30,449 nt of DNA. Source: Actinomycetes bacterium. GTDB taxonomy: Bacteria > Actinomycetota > Acidimicrobiia > Acidimicrobiales > Palsa-688. Made by a program: the position numbers and the translations under genes. Positions 17,171-23,909 of the stretch are shown one piece after another. The notes under the pieces were generated by a model. That model had not been told where the DNA came from and did not search any database. It saw nothing but the letters and a program-made list of their open reading frames with translations. The stretch spans positions 1 through 30,449 of the forward strand of contig JAKBBA010000041.1 in assembly GCA_021808665.1 (NCBI GenBank). Reading direction: 5' to 3'. Every line of letters begins with the position of its first letter. Within the stretch, counting starts at the first letter, position 1.

Positions 17171-18049
17171 ATGACAGACGCCCTGGACAGCTTGGTGGCG
17201 CTACTCGACCTCGAACAACTAGAAGTGAACCTTTACCGGGGTTTCAGCCCTCCCGAACATCGCCTTCGTGTCTTTGGAGGCCAGGTCGCAGCGCAATCAC
17301 TCGTGGCGGCGGGTCGGACCGTGGCCGATGGCCGAGGCATCGAGCGACCGGTCCATTCGCTGCACGCCTACTTCCTGCGTCCGGGCAATCCTCGTATACC
17401 GATCCTCTACCAGGTGGATCGGATCCGTGACGGAAGGTCTTTTACCACCAGGAGAGTCGCTGCCATACAGCAGGGCGAGCCTGTCTTTCATCTGTCCGCG
17501 TCGTTCCACGCGCCTGAGATCGGCGTCTCACATCAAGAGCAGATGCCTTCGGTCCCCGACCCCGAGACGCTGCCCACGTGGGAGGAGGCGATGGAGCCTT
17601 ACCGGCCACAGCTCGGGGACTGGTTCGACCGGCCCCGACCCATGGACGTCCGCCATGTGGGAATCCCACTTCGAACTTCGCCGGTCGAGTCGACCCCCCG
17701 CCCGCCAACCCACCGAGTTTGGTTCCGGACTGACGGGCGGCTGCCTGACGATCCGTTGACCCATGCGTGCCTCGCAGCTTACGCGAGCGACATGACGCTC
17801 CTCGACACTGTGATGATGCCCCATGGCCTGATATGGACTGAGGGCGTACAGGTCAGCTTGGACCACGCTATGTGGTTCCACCGACCGTTTCGGGCGGACG
17901 ACTGGCTTCTCTACGACCAGCACAGCCCGAGCGCCGCCGGGGCACTCGGGCTTGCAACAGGAACGATCTACACGAGAGACGGGATCCTGGCGGTGTCGGT
18001 CGTCCAGGAGGGTTTGCTCAGGACGAGGGCGCTCGCCAGCGAACCCTAA
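17171..18049 (+). CDS. tesB: Acyl-CoA thioesterase II
   Basis: 292 residues, the usual TesB length, with two hot-dog domains. The N-terminal domain has FGGQVAAQSLVAAGRTV and SLHAYFLRPGNPRIPI. The C-terminal domain has LAAYASDMTLLDT with the catalytic-site Asp, then SLDHAMWFHRPFRADDWLLY and the SPSAAGALGLATGTIY loop. These are all standard for medium/long-chain acyl-CoA hydrolysis to free fatty acid and CoA. The ATG at 17171 follows a CATGAT hexamer by 6 bases, and a plausible ribosome site GGATGA overlaps the spacer. It stands alone between the divergent gtrA gene and the convergent gltA, 60 bases away. Confidence 0.93.
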   Translation: MTDALDSLVALLDLEQLEVNLYRGFSPPEHRLRVFGGQVAAQSLVAAGRTVADGRGIERPVHSLHAYFLRPGNPRIPILYQVDRIRDGRSFTTRRVAAIQQGEPVFHLSASFHAPEIGVSHQEQMPSVPDPETLPTWEEAMEPYRPQLGDWFDRPRPMDVRHVGIPLRTSPVESTPRPPTHRVWFRTDGRLPDDPLTHACLAAYASDMTLLDTVMMPHGLIWTEGVQVSLDHAMWFHRPFRADDWLLYDQHSPSAAGALGLATGTIYTRDGILAVSVVQEGLLRTRALASEP

Positions 18050-18109
18050 AACGATCCCGCTCTGAACTTTCCGCCCGACCGGACATCCTGTGCGCGTCGA
18101 CCCAGACTG

Positions 18110-19378
18110 TCAGCGCTCGGTGATCGGCACGTAGTCTCGGGTTTCCGGCCCTGACCACAGCTGTCGCGGCCGGTAGATCTTGGCGTCCTGCTCGATCAGC
18201 TCCTGCCAGTGGGTGAGCCATCCCGCGACCCGCGGTATCGCGAACAGAACGGTGAACATCTCGGTCGGGAAGCCCATGGCCTGGTAGATCAGGCCGGAGT
18301 AGAAGTCCACATTCGGGTACAGCTTGCGCGAGATGAAGTACTCGTCGGACAGCGCCACCTCCTCGAGCTTGAGCGCTATGTCGAGGAGCGGGTTCTTGCC
18401 GGTAACACTAAATACGGAGTCGGCTGTCTGCTTGATGATCTTCGCCCGAGGGTCGTAGTTCTTGTAGACCCGGTGCCCGAAACCCTGCAGCTTGCCCTTG
18501 CCCGCCTTGACCGAATCTATGAACGCTTTGACGTTGTCTATCGAGCCGATCTCGGTGAGCATCTTGAGCACAGCCTCGTTGGCCCCTCCGTGGCGCGGGC
18601 CGTACAGGGCGGCGGCGGCCGCGGCGGCGGACACATACGGATCAGCGTGGGACGAGCCAACCGTGCGCATTGCGAGCGTCCCACAATTCTGCTCGTGGTC
18701 GGCGTGCAGGATGAAAAGCACGTCGAGGGCTCTCGCGAGAATCGGGTCGGGCTCGTAATGCGGCTCGGCGACCTTCCACATCATCGCCAGGAAATTCTCG
18801 GAGAAGCTGAGGGCGTTGTCGGGAAACACGAACGGCATGCCCCGGCTGTAGCGGTAGGACGCCGCAGCCAACGTGGGAACCTTTGCTATCAATCGGACGA
18901 TCTGGCGCGAGCGGACTTGTGGATCCTCGATCCTCTTCGACTCGGGGTAGAAGGTGGACAGGGCGGCGATCCCCGACACGAGCATGCCCATCGGGTGCGC
19001 GTCGTAGTGGAAGCTGTCAACGAACCGTTTGCGAAAGTTCTCGTGGATGTACGTGTGATGGCGGATGTCGTCGCTCCATGCGTCGAGCTGCTCCGACGTC
19101 GGTAGCTCCCCGTGGATCAACAGGTAGGCGACTTCGAGGTACGTCGAGGACTCCGCTATCTGCTCGATCGGATAGCCCCGGTAGCGCAGGATGCCGGCGT
19201 CGCCATCGAGATAGGTGATGGAGCTGGACGTGAGTGCCGTTGTCATGAACGACGGGTCGTAAAACCAGACGTTAGGTAGAAGCTTGCGGAACTCGTCGGC
19301 CGACACCCCCCCGTCTGCGAGAGGTATCTCCACGACCTCGCCGGTGCGGTTGTCGGTGACGGTAATCGATTCGGCCAC
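18110..19378 (-). CDS. gltA: Citrate synthase (type II-like)
   Basis: 422 residues. It condenses oxaloacetate and acetyl-CoA to citrate at the entry of the TCA cycle. Active-site residues are all visible: His225 and His228 in LHADHEQN, His263 in GPRHGGANEA, His301 in GFGHRVYKNYDPR and Asp358 in NVDFYSG. The N-terminal beta-rich segment (ITYLDGDAGILRYRGYPIEQ) is that of long-type bacterial enzymes. I chose the GTG at 19378, not a much longer open frame, since AGGGGGAG lies just before it and the family begins here. A TAGCAT hexamer about 40 bases upstream gives a leader of around 30 bases, so this gene is leadered, unlike many neighbours. Confidence 0.96.
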   Translation of the reverse strand: MAESITVTDNRTGEVVEIPLADGGVSADEFRKLLPNVWFYDPSFMTTALTSSSITYLDGDAGILRYRGYPIEQIAESSTYLEVAYLLIHGELPTSEQLDAWSDDIRHHTYIHENFRKRFVDSFHYDAHPMGMLVSGIAALSTFYPESKRIEDPQVRSRQIVRLIAKVPTLAAASYRYSRGMPFVFPDNALSFSENFLAMMWKVAEPHYEPDPILARALDVLFILHADHEQNCGTLAMRTVGSSHADPYVSAAAAAAALYGPRHGGANEAVLKMLTEIGSIDNVKAFIDSVKAGKGKLQGFGHRVYKNYDPRAKIIKQTADSVFSVTGKNPLLDIALKLEEVALSDEYFISRKLYPNVDFYSGLIYQAMGFPTEMFTVLFAIPRVAGWLTHWQELIEQDAKIYRPRQLWSGPETRDYVPITER

Positions 19379-19380
19379 TG

Positions 19381-19422
19381 CTCCCCCTATCGGAGAAAGG
19401 AACTCTTTTCTGGCGCATGCTA
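19381..19422 (-). promoter_or_regulatory. gltA leader: TAGCAT -10 and Shine-Dalgarno AGGGGGAG
   Basis: Reading leftwards, TAGCAT at 19422-19417 is followed by about 30 bases and then AGGGGGAG two bases before the GTG. It decides the gltA start and contrasts with the leaderless pattern nearby. Confidence 0.5.
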
Positions 19423-19490
19423 CCCGCGGATCGAAGCGGAGCGCCCATCGACCCCGCCAGCGCAACCGCCGCTTGCGCGATGATGGCACG

Positions 19491-19820
19491 GTGGAAGACC
19501 AAACAGCCGGGGAACTGGACCTCGACGGCATACGCCGAGGGATCGACGACGTCGACCGCCGGCTCATATCCCTCCTCGCCGAGCGATCGCGACTGGTTGG
19601 CCAGGTGGTCCACTACAAACGAGCCCGAAGAATGGCGGTCGTGGACCGTGAGCGCGAAGAGAGGATGCTCGAGCGGATAGGAGTTCTTGCCGAATCGGAG
19701 GGACTCGACCCTAGGGTCGCCCGCCAGGTCCTCCGGACGATCATCGACGGTTTCACGTTGCTAGAGGTGGAGGAACTCGGCCCGATCAGCGAGGTTGCTG
19801 GCCGAGAGGATGTGGACTAG
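19491..19820 (+). CDS. Chorismate mutase, AroQ type
   Basis: 109 residues. The all-helical AroQ domain is clear: LDGIRRGIDDVDRRLISLL (11-29), then AERSRLVGQVVHYKRARR, and DREREERMLERI. Expected active-site residues are Arg15, Arg32, Lys43 and Glu56 by pattern. It converts chorismate to prephenate for Phe and Tyr synthesis. I chose the GTG at 19491: the upstream frame runs through the gltA promoter and has no family match, and GATGAT lies 6 bases upstream as a possible -10. No prephenate dehydratase or dehydrogenase is attached. A stem-loop follows the stop directly. Confidence 0.9.
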   Translation: MEDQTAGELDLDGIRRGIDDVDRRLISLLAERSRLVGQVVHYKRARRMAVVDREREERMLERIGVLAESEGLDPRVARQVLRTIIDGFTLLEVEELGPISEVAGREDVD

Positions 19821-19842
19821 AGGCGGCGCCAAGCCCCGCCTC
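19820..19842 (+). terminator. GC-rich stem-loop after chorismate mutase
   Basis: GAGGCGG (19820-19826) pairs with CCGCCTC (19836-19842) across a 9-base loop, starting at the last base of the stop codon. There is no T-run, so it is either a weak, GC-only terminator or a stabilising 3' hairpin. Confidence 0.4.
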
Positions 19843-19859
19843 CCGTCCTATCGAGGGCG

Positions 19860-19865
19860 TACGCT
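19860..19865 (+). promoter_or_regulatory. Predicted -10 element of the DUF3800 gene (TACGCT)
   Basis: TACGCT ends 9 bases before the ATG at 19875; no Shine-Dalgarno sequence is seen. It lies 17 bases after the stem-loop that follows chorismate mutase. Confidence 0.4.
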
Positions 19866-19874
19866 GACTTAACG

Positions 19875-20648
19875 ATGTACCTCTTGTTTCTCGATGAGTC
19901 GGGCACGCACGGCGCCAGCCCCGTATTCGTCCTCGCTGGGGTCGCTGTCCACGAAAACGATGTCTGGCGGCTCGGACAAAAGATCGAGACGGGTCTTCAC
20001 AAGGTGCTGACACCTCTCGGAATGAACGCCTTCGACTTCGAGCTGCACGGTTCCGAGATGAAGTCGCCGCCCACGCGGAGAAATTCGCCATGGAAAGCCC
20101 TCATATACACTGACCGGCTGAAAGCCCTCGATGTGGCCTACCGGTCGATACGCACCTTTGTCCCGACGGATCCGGCGTTTCCGATGGCCTTTTTCGGAGC
20201 AGTGATCGAGCGGAGGAGGCCCGACTTTGCGGAGCACGCGTACGAGTTGATCTTGAACAAGTTCGACGACATGTTGGGCGACGTTTCACGCACGTCGGGG
20301 AATCAGCAGCGCGGTGTCGTGGTTCACGATGATGGAGTCATCGAGCACAGCGTCCAATCCTGGACCAGCCAGTGGATGCAAGCGGCCGGGCGAGTTGGCC
20401 AGATTCATAACATCGTCGTCGTACCGCTGTTCGCCAACTCGAGAGCTACGCGGCTGCTGCAAGCCGCCGACCTTGTTTGCTACTCGCTCTGGAGGTACTA
20501 CGCCAACACGGACGAAAGATACGTTCGCGAGCTTTGGAAACTGTTCCACTCCGACGGAACACACATGCACGGGCTCATCCACGTTTGCGCCGACTTCGCC
20601 CGCCGGACTTGCACGTGTCCCCCCTGCGTGACTCGCTTGTCGGCATAA
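19875..20648 (+). CDS. DUF3800-domain protein
   Basis: 257 residues. It starts MYLLFLDESGTHG, the DxSG-type acidic signature of DUF3800, and near residue 195 has LLQAADLVCYSLWRYY, the second signature with an Asp. A third acidic area is VVVHDDG near residue 150. The family is thought to have an RNase H-like fold and to be a nuclease, and is often found on mobile elements or in variable islands; its function is not established. The C-terminus carries a CTCPPC cysteine cluster. It stands alone here, with a strong terminator behind it and no toxin, methylase or restriction gene beside it. It may be a recent insertion between aroQ and the GNAT gene. Confidence 0.85.
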   Translation: MYLLFLDESGTHGASPVFVLAGVAVHENDVWRLGQKIETGLHKVLTPLGMNAFDFELHGSEMKSPPTRRNSPWKALIYTDRLKALDVAYRSIRTFVPTDPAFPMAFFGAVIERRRPDFAEHAYELILNKFDDMLGDVSRTSGNQQRGVVVHDDGVIEHSVQSWTSQWMQAAGRVGQIHNIVVVPLFANSRATRLLQAADLVCYSLWRYYANTDERYVRELWKLFHSDGTHMHGLIHVCADFARRTCTCPPCVTRLSA

Positions 20649-20656
20649 ATGGCAAC

Positions 20657-20694
20657 AAAGAAGGGGTGCCACCCAAGGGCGGCACCCCTTCTTT
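20657..20694. terminator. Strong bidirectional intrinsic terminator
   Basis: A perfect 14-bp stem: AAAGAAGGGGTGCC (20657-20670) and GGCACCCCTTCTTT (20681-20694) around a 10-base loop. The A-rich outer left arm and T-rich outer right arm make it a terminator in both directions, for the DUF3800 gene (+) and for transcripts coming from the GNAT side (-). Confidence 0.85.
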
Positions 20695-20696
20695 AT

Positions 20697-20749
20697 CGTC
20701 AGGGCTGGACATCAGCCTGGGAAACCGCAACGCAGTCCCAGGTCTGACG
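20697..20749. other. Possible three-way-junction RNA fold in intergenic DNA
   Basis: CGTCAG (20697-20702) pairs with CTGACG (20744-20749). Inside lie two contiguous helices: GGCTG/CAGCC (20703-20707 with 20713-20717, 5-base loop) and TGGGA/TCCCA (20718-20722 with 20736-20740, 13-base loop), leaving only GGT unpaired at the junction. All pairs are Watson-Crick by eye. No ORF covers it. It may be part of a 3' UTR or a small RNA; chance folding in GC-rich DNA is not excluded. Confidence 0.4.
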
Positions 20750-20801
20750 GACGGTACCACGAAGTAGTCCTGCCAGCCACTTAAGACTATCGGCTGCTAG
20801 C

Positions 20802-20834
20802 GGCGAAAATCAAGTTGCGTAACGCGATTTTGCC
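20802..20834. terminator. Hairpin downstream of the GNAT gene
   Basis: GGC and AAAATC (20802-20811, one bulged base) pair with GATTTT and GCC (20826-20834) around a 14-base loop. On the minus strand it begins 19 bases after the GNAT stop and has T-rich pairs in its descending arm. It could be a weak terminator or a 3' stabilising structure. Confidence 0.35.
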
Positions 20835-20853
20835 TCAGCGGGTTCGGCGCACA

Positions 20854-21306
20854 TTATGAGTGGTCTTCACTTCGCAACTCGTAGCGGTAGACGTTTGTCT
20901 CCCTAGGCGTGAAGCCGATCCGGCGGTAGAGGTGGTTAGCCGCCTCACGGGACGGCCGCGACGTGAGCTCGACGGTCCGGGCTCCGTGATCGGCTGCGAT
21001 CCGCAGTGCCGCTCGGGTGAGTGCCTCCCCGCAGCCCCGTCCACGCACCGCCTCGTCCGCTATGACGTCTTCGATCCACGCCCGAACGCCGGTGGGGATC
21101 CGGAACAGGGCGAGCGTCAAAGTTCCGACTATCGGGCCACCCTCGCCGTCCCTTGCAACCAGAAGGAAGGTAGCCGCCGACGCGGTGATCTCCCCGACCT
21201 GCTCGACGGTCGGGCGGGGGGCACTTGACGAAAGGAACGGCAGAAGACGCCCGACGGCCTCCACGATCTCCGGCGTTGGCGAAGTCGCCTCTTCGATCAC
21301 AAACAT
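20854..21306 (-). CDS. GNAT-family N-acetyltransferase
   Basis: 150 residues. The acetyl-CoA binding motif A is AWIEDVIADEAVRGRGCGEAL in two parts, with RGRGCG at the pyrophosphate loop; motif B follows as VELTSRPSREAANHLYRRIGF. The N-terminal helices (PEIVEAVGRLLPFLS) form the substrate side. I chose the ATG at 21306, within a longer frame to 21405, because TAACTT lies 7 bases upstream and the longer version would run into the divergent PAC2 gene. Substrate unknown; the gene is monocistronic, with hairpins behind it. Confidence 0.9.
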   Translation of the reverse strand: MFVIEEATSPTPEIVEAVGRLLPFLSSSAPRPTVEQVGEITASAATFLLVARDGEGGPIVGTLTLALFRIPTGVRAWIEDVIADEAVRGRGCGEALTRAALRIAADHGARTVELTSRPSREAANHLYRRIGFTPRETNVYRYELRSEDHS

Positions 21307-21313
21307 CGACCTG

Positions 21314-21319
21314 AAGTTA
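21314..21319 (-). promoter_or_regulatory. Predicted -10 element of the GNAT gene (TAACTT)
   Basis: Reading leftwards, TAACTT ends 7 bases before the ATG at 21306. It supports the shorter start. Confidence 0.45.
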
Positions 21320-21361
21320 GCGCCTCGCCCGGACCGAACGCGATTGTCCTTGGTCGGCGGG

Positions 21362-21367
21362 TAGTGT
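21362..21367 (+). promoter_or_regulatory. Predicted -10 element of the PAC2 gene (TAGTGT)
   Basis: TAGTGT ends 6 bases before the GTG at 21374. It is identical to the pyrE hexamer and has no Shine-Dalgarno sequence behind it. Confidence 0.5.
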
Positions 21368-21373
21368 CTACGG

Positions 21374-22252
21374 GTGCAGTCGCTGCGCTGGGAACAGGAG
21401 ATCACCCTCAGAAGGCCGATCCTCGTCCTTGCCTTCGAAGGCTGGAACGACGCTGGTGAGGCAGCCTCTTTGGCCGTGTCCTATCTCGGTCGGGCGTGGA
21501 GGGCGGAGCGTCTTGCGACGATCGACGCCGAGCAGTTCTACGACTTCACCTCTACGCGCCCGGAGGTCGCCCTCAAGGAGGACTCCTCACGCGAGATCGT
21601 CTGGCCCGATGTCGACGTTCTCGGCGCCCGGATCCCGGGTTCTCATCACGATCTGGTCCTCGTCCGCGGAACAGAACCGCAGCTACGCTGGAAGACCTTC
21701 GCCGGTCTCGTCACCGAGGTGGCGACTTGCCTGGGCGCGGAGATGGCCATCACGCTCGGAGCGTTGCTTGCCGATGTAGCCCACAGCGCACCGGTCCGGG
21801 TGTCGGGCGCGTCTGACGATCGTGAGCTCGCCGAACGCCTCGGGCTTTCCCAGCCGCGCTACGAAGGCCCCACCGGTATCGTCGGCGTGCTCAGCAACGC
21901 TCTGGCGCAGTGCGGTTTGCCGACGGCGTCGTTTTGGGCTGCGGTACCCCACTACGTGCATCAACTGACCTCGCCGAAGGCCGCCCTTGCGCTTGTCGAG
22001 CGGGCCAGCGACCTCCTCGGGGCTCCCGTGGACGCACACGAACTTCGAATAGCGGCACGCGACTACGAGCGGCGCGTGGACGAGCGCGTGGCCGACGACG
22101 CTGAGGCCGCCGCCTACGTGGCTGCTCTGGAACGCCAGAACGATCCAGACTGGGGGGACGTGCCGGCAGAGGACCGGATGCCGCTGATGGACTCCCAGAA
22201 CCTCGCCGCGGAGGTCGAACGCTTCCTCGAGGATCACCGCAGCAGCGAATAG
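21374..22252 (+). CDS. PAC2-family protein
   Basis: 292 residues. The PAC2 (proteasome assembly chaperone) family pattern is seen from the start: PILVLAFEGWNDAGEAASLAVSYL in two parts, then DAEQFYDFTSTRP, LVLVRGTEPQLRW and ITLGALLADVAHSAPVRVSG. The C-terminal segment PTASFWAAVPHYV and LRIAARDYERRVDE matches actinobacterial members. In actinobacteria these proteins occur in genomes that carry a 20S proteasome; a role as chaperone is assumed by homology with the eukaryotic protein and is not proven. GTG start, chosen because of the hexamer 6 bases upstream. Its stop is 3 bases from the convergent unknown gene. Confidence 0.9.
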   Translation: MQSLRWEQEITLRRPILVLAFEGWNDAGEAASLAVSYLGRAWRAERLATIDAEQFYDFTSTRPEVALKEDSSREIVWPDVDVLGARIPGSHHDLVLVRGTEPQLRWKTFAGLVTEVATCLGAEMAITLGALLADVAHSAPVRVSGASDDRELAERLGLSQPRYEGPTGIVGVLSNALAQCGLPTASFWAAVPHYVHQLTSPKAALALVERASDLLGAPVDAHELRIAARDYERRVDERVADDAEAAAYVAALERQNDPDWGDVPAEDRMPLMDSQNLAAEVERFLEDHRSSE

Positions 22253-22255
22253 CTA

Positions 22256-22816
22256 TCAACTCTCAGGGGCGAGCTCAGGTTCGTATCCGTAGAAGATGTC
22301 GGTCTGTCGCAGGACCCACGCGAAACGGGCGACCCCATCGACGACATCGGTAGGCACGTACTCGCCGTCGGGGCCCGCCAGATCGTGCGCTCTTTTTGTG
22401 AAACACATGACCAGCCCCTCCCATTGCCAGGGGGTCAGGGCGCAGATCGCCTGGAAGGACCGCCCTCGGCTCGCCTTGACGACGCGCGAGAGGAGGTCCT
22501 GGGGTAGGCGTCCCTTCTTGCGCTCAGGAAGGTCCCCGAGCACTGGGACGTCAGCGAAGCCGAACCGACCCGGGTCTTTCTCGACGGACATGTGAGCAAG
22601 GTAGCCCCTTGCGACGAGAGCGACGCCTACGACAGGGGTGAGACTTGCGATCGGCCGGGCGAGGCGGTCCATGTATGACACACCGAGCGGGTTGGACAGC
22701 GGGCTGAGCGAGATTACCGTCGCCATCGCCTCATCGACAGTCGCGTCGAGATCCTTCGCGACCATTCCAGCGTCACCTAGCGACACAAGCGCCGCCTTCA
22801 GCTCCGAAACTCCCAC
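22256..22816 (-). CDS. Conserved-looking protein of unknown function
   Basis: 186 residues from the GTG at 22816. The open frame extends to 22960, but its upstream part overlaps the NUDIX gene, which ends at 22863, and contains no better start before that point. The protein begins with a helical stretch (VSELKAALVSLGDAGMVAKDLDATVDEAMATVI), has a moderately hydrophobic patch (PIASLTPVVGVALVARGYLA in outline) and an aromatic C-terminal part (ICALTPWQWEGLVMCF, FAWVLRQTDIFYGY). No motif I recognise. Codon usage matches the neighbours. It follows NUDIX by about 46 bases on the same strand and may share its transcript. Confidence 0.65.
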   Translation of the reverse strand: MGVSELKAALVSLGDAGMVAKDLDATVDEAMATVISLSPLSNPLGVSYMDRLARPIASLTPVVGVALVARGYLAHMSVEKDPGRFGFADVPVLGDLPERKKGRLPQDLLSRVVKASRGRSFQAICALTPWQWEGLVMCFTKRAHDLAGPDGEYVPTDVVDGVARFAWVLRQTDIFYGYEPELAPES

Positions 22817-22862
22817 ACGAGACCGGGCGGCGCGTACCCCTAGCGACTGGCGGAGCAGGTTC

Positions 22863-23546
22863 TCAGCTCCGCCAAGTAGCCGGCCGCGGACGGTCGAACG
22901 CCACTTCGCATGGCAGGCCGCGTATGGCGTCGAAAGCCAGGCGAACCCAGCGACCTCCACCCGCCAGCGGCTCCGGGAGAGCGTCCTCGGAGAACCAGCC
23001 GACGTCGCGGGTTTCGAGCGGATGGGGCCTCAAAGTTCCGCCGACTGCCCTGCAGTGAAAAACCAGCGAGTAGAAGGGAAGTCCGGTCGAACCGAGCCGC
23101 AGGCCGTCGAACACGGCGACCAGCCGGAGCGGTTCCGCGTGGATCCCCGACTCCTCCTCCACCTCCTTCACGACGACTTCCGCCGGGGAGTACCCGATGT
23201 CGGCCCATCCCGTTGGATACAGCCAAACCCCCGAGTCGCCGCGCTGAATCAACAGCAGCTGGCCGTCGTCGTTGCCGACCAAGGCGCCTACCGTCACCTT
23301 CGGCGTCACGTAACCCGAGACGCCCGCCCCGACGCTCTCGAGCCAGCCGGCGACGATCTCGCCCTGGTCGAATCTGGCGTTGTCGTGGTACGCGGCGACC
23401 CTGATGTCTGCCGCTACCTTCAGAACCTCCTCGAAACGCTCCCGCTCGTAGAGACTCTCGGTGAAGGCCAGCCCGGTCCTCGCAATACCGGCGAGCGCTT
23501 CGCTCCAACGGACCAGGTCCACCTCGCTGACCGGGCGCTCGGGCAT
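22863..23546 (-). CDS. NUDIX hydrolase with N-terminal Nudix_N-type domain
   Basis: 227 residues. Residues 5-65 are the helical N-terminal domain seen in nucleoside-diphosphate-X hydrolases (VDLVRWSEALAGIARTGLAF, YERERFEEVLKVAADI). The catalytic domain begins PKVTVGALVGNDDGQLLLIQRG. The Nudix box spans residues 113-134: GWADIGYSPAEVVVKEVEEES. Its metal-binding glutamates (KEVEEE) are present, while the usual Arg is Lys127 and the first conserved Glu position is Tyr119; I believe both are common in this subfamily, where ADP-ribose-like or CDP-choline-like substrates occur. I chose the ATG at 23546 because TAACCT lies 7 bases upstream. Divergent from a small four-cysteine protein. Confidence 0.9.
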   Translation of the reverse strand: MPERPVSEVDLVRWSEALAGIARTGLAFTESLYERERFEEVLKVAADIRVAAYHDNARFDQGEIVAGWLESVGAGVSGYVTPKVTVGALVGNDDGQLLLIQRGDSGVWLYPTGWADIGYSPAEVVVKEVEEESGIHAEPLRLVAVFDGLRLGSTGLPFYSLVFHCRAVGGTLRPHPLETRDVGWFSEDALPEPLAGGGRWVRLAFDAIRGLPCEVAFDRPRPATWRS

Positions 23547-23553
23547 CGCCGCG

Positions 23554-23559
23554 AGGTTA
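23554..23559 (-). promoter_or_regulatory. Predicted -10 element of the NUDIX gene (TAACCT)
   Basis: Reading leftwards, TAACCT ends 7 bases before the ATG at 23546. The opposing gene's probable -10 (CAGAAT, 23577-23582) is only 17 bases away. Confidence 0.45.
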
Positions 23560-23589
23560 GTACCAAAGCGCCGTGTCAGAATACGGGAT

Positions 23590-23844
23590 GTGACCATCAG
23601 AGACAACTGCCGTCACTATCTGGCAAGGAGCACACCGAGCGGCGAGTCTGTCCAGCGCTGCCGGCTGTCCGCCAACACCGAGAGCCCCTTCGGCTGCCCG
23701 CCGGGTTGCATCTTCGAAGAGGCCCGAATCGTCTCCGACGCGGGATGGGCTCAGGGGCCTTCGACGAGGATGACGAACACGGCCGACGGCCTCGCGAGCC
23801 TGCCGCCACCTTCTAAGCGGCGGAAGGGACGCAAGGGCCGATGA
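23590..23844 (+). CDS. Small four-cysteine protein, probably metal-binding
   Basis: 84 residues from the GTG at 23590; CAGAAT lies 7 bases upstream, which fits a leaderless start. The N-terminal half holds all four cysteines in a compact pattern: Cys7 in NCRHYLARS, Cys24 in VQRCRLSANTESPF, and Cys36 and Cys40 in GCPPGC. His9 is a possible extra ligand. The spacing Cx16Cx11Cx3C suggests a zinc or iron-sulfur site. It then reads IFEEARIVSDAGW and ends in a basic tail (KRRKGRKGR). I have a memory of similar short proteins in actinobacteria, all of unknown function, but cannot verify it here. It is divergent from NUDIX and 65 bases upstream of the two-component genes. Confidence 0.75.
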   Translation: MTIRDNCRHYLARSTPSGESVQRCRLSANTESPFGCPPGCIFEEARIVSDAGWAQGPSTRMTNTADGLASLPPPSKRRKGRKGR

Positions 23845-23861
23845 ACTATGTCCTTTTTCCA

Positions 23862-23901
23862 AGGATTCTCGTAGGATTCTCAAAGTTTCTGCATCGACAC
23901 T
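23862..23901 (+). promoter_or_regulatory. Tandem AGGATTCTC repeat and -10 upstream of the response-regulator gene
   Basis: AGGATTCTC occurs exactly twice, at 23862-23870 and 23873-23881, giving an 11-base period. This is the classic geometry of head-to-tail OmpR/PhoB-family binding sites. A probable -10, GACACT (23896-23901), ends 8 bases before the ATG, so the second repeat falls on the -35 position. The encoded regulator is of this very family, so autoregulation is the natural reading. A weak third copy may lie at 23883-23891. Confidence 0.6.
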
Positions 23902-23909
23902 AAGGTTTC

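Noticed and set aside
18209..19105. Open frame of 298 codons opposite gltA
   Set aside because: Antisense to an unambiguous citrate synthase with all active-site residues.
19875..20648. DUF3800 gene as part of a defence island
   Set aside because: Neighbours on both sides are housekeeping or single enzymes; no restriction, toxin or phage gene is near.
20697..20834. Resemblance of parts such as GGGAAACCGCAACGC to cobalamin or other riboswitch pieces
   Set aside because: No set of conserved boxes in the right order, and the region lies downstream, not upstream, of genes on both strands.
22974..23210. Nudix box with Tyr and Lys at usually conserved Glu and Arg positions as evidence of a dead enzyme
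   Set aside because: The metal-binding glutamates are intact, and these substitutions are, as far as I recall, ordinary in the Nudix_N subfamily.
22638..23816. Open frame of 392 codons on the plus strand
   Set aside because: Runs antisense through the unknown gene and NUDIX and then out of frame through the small Cys protein; no recognisable protein.
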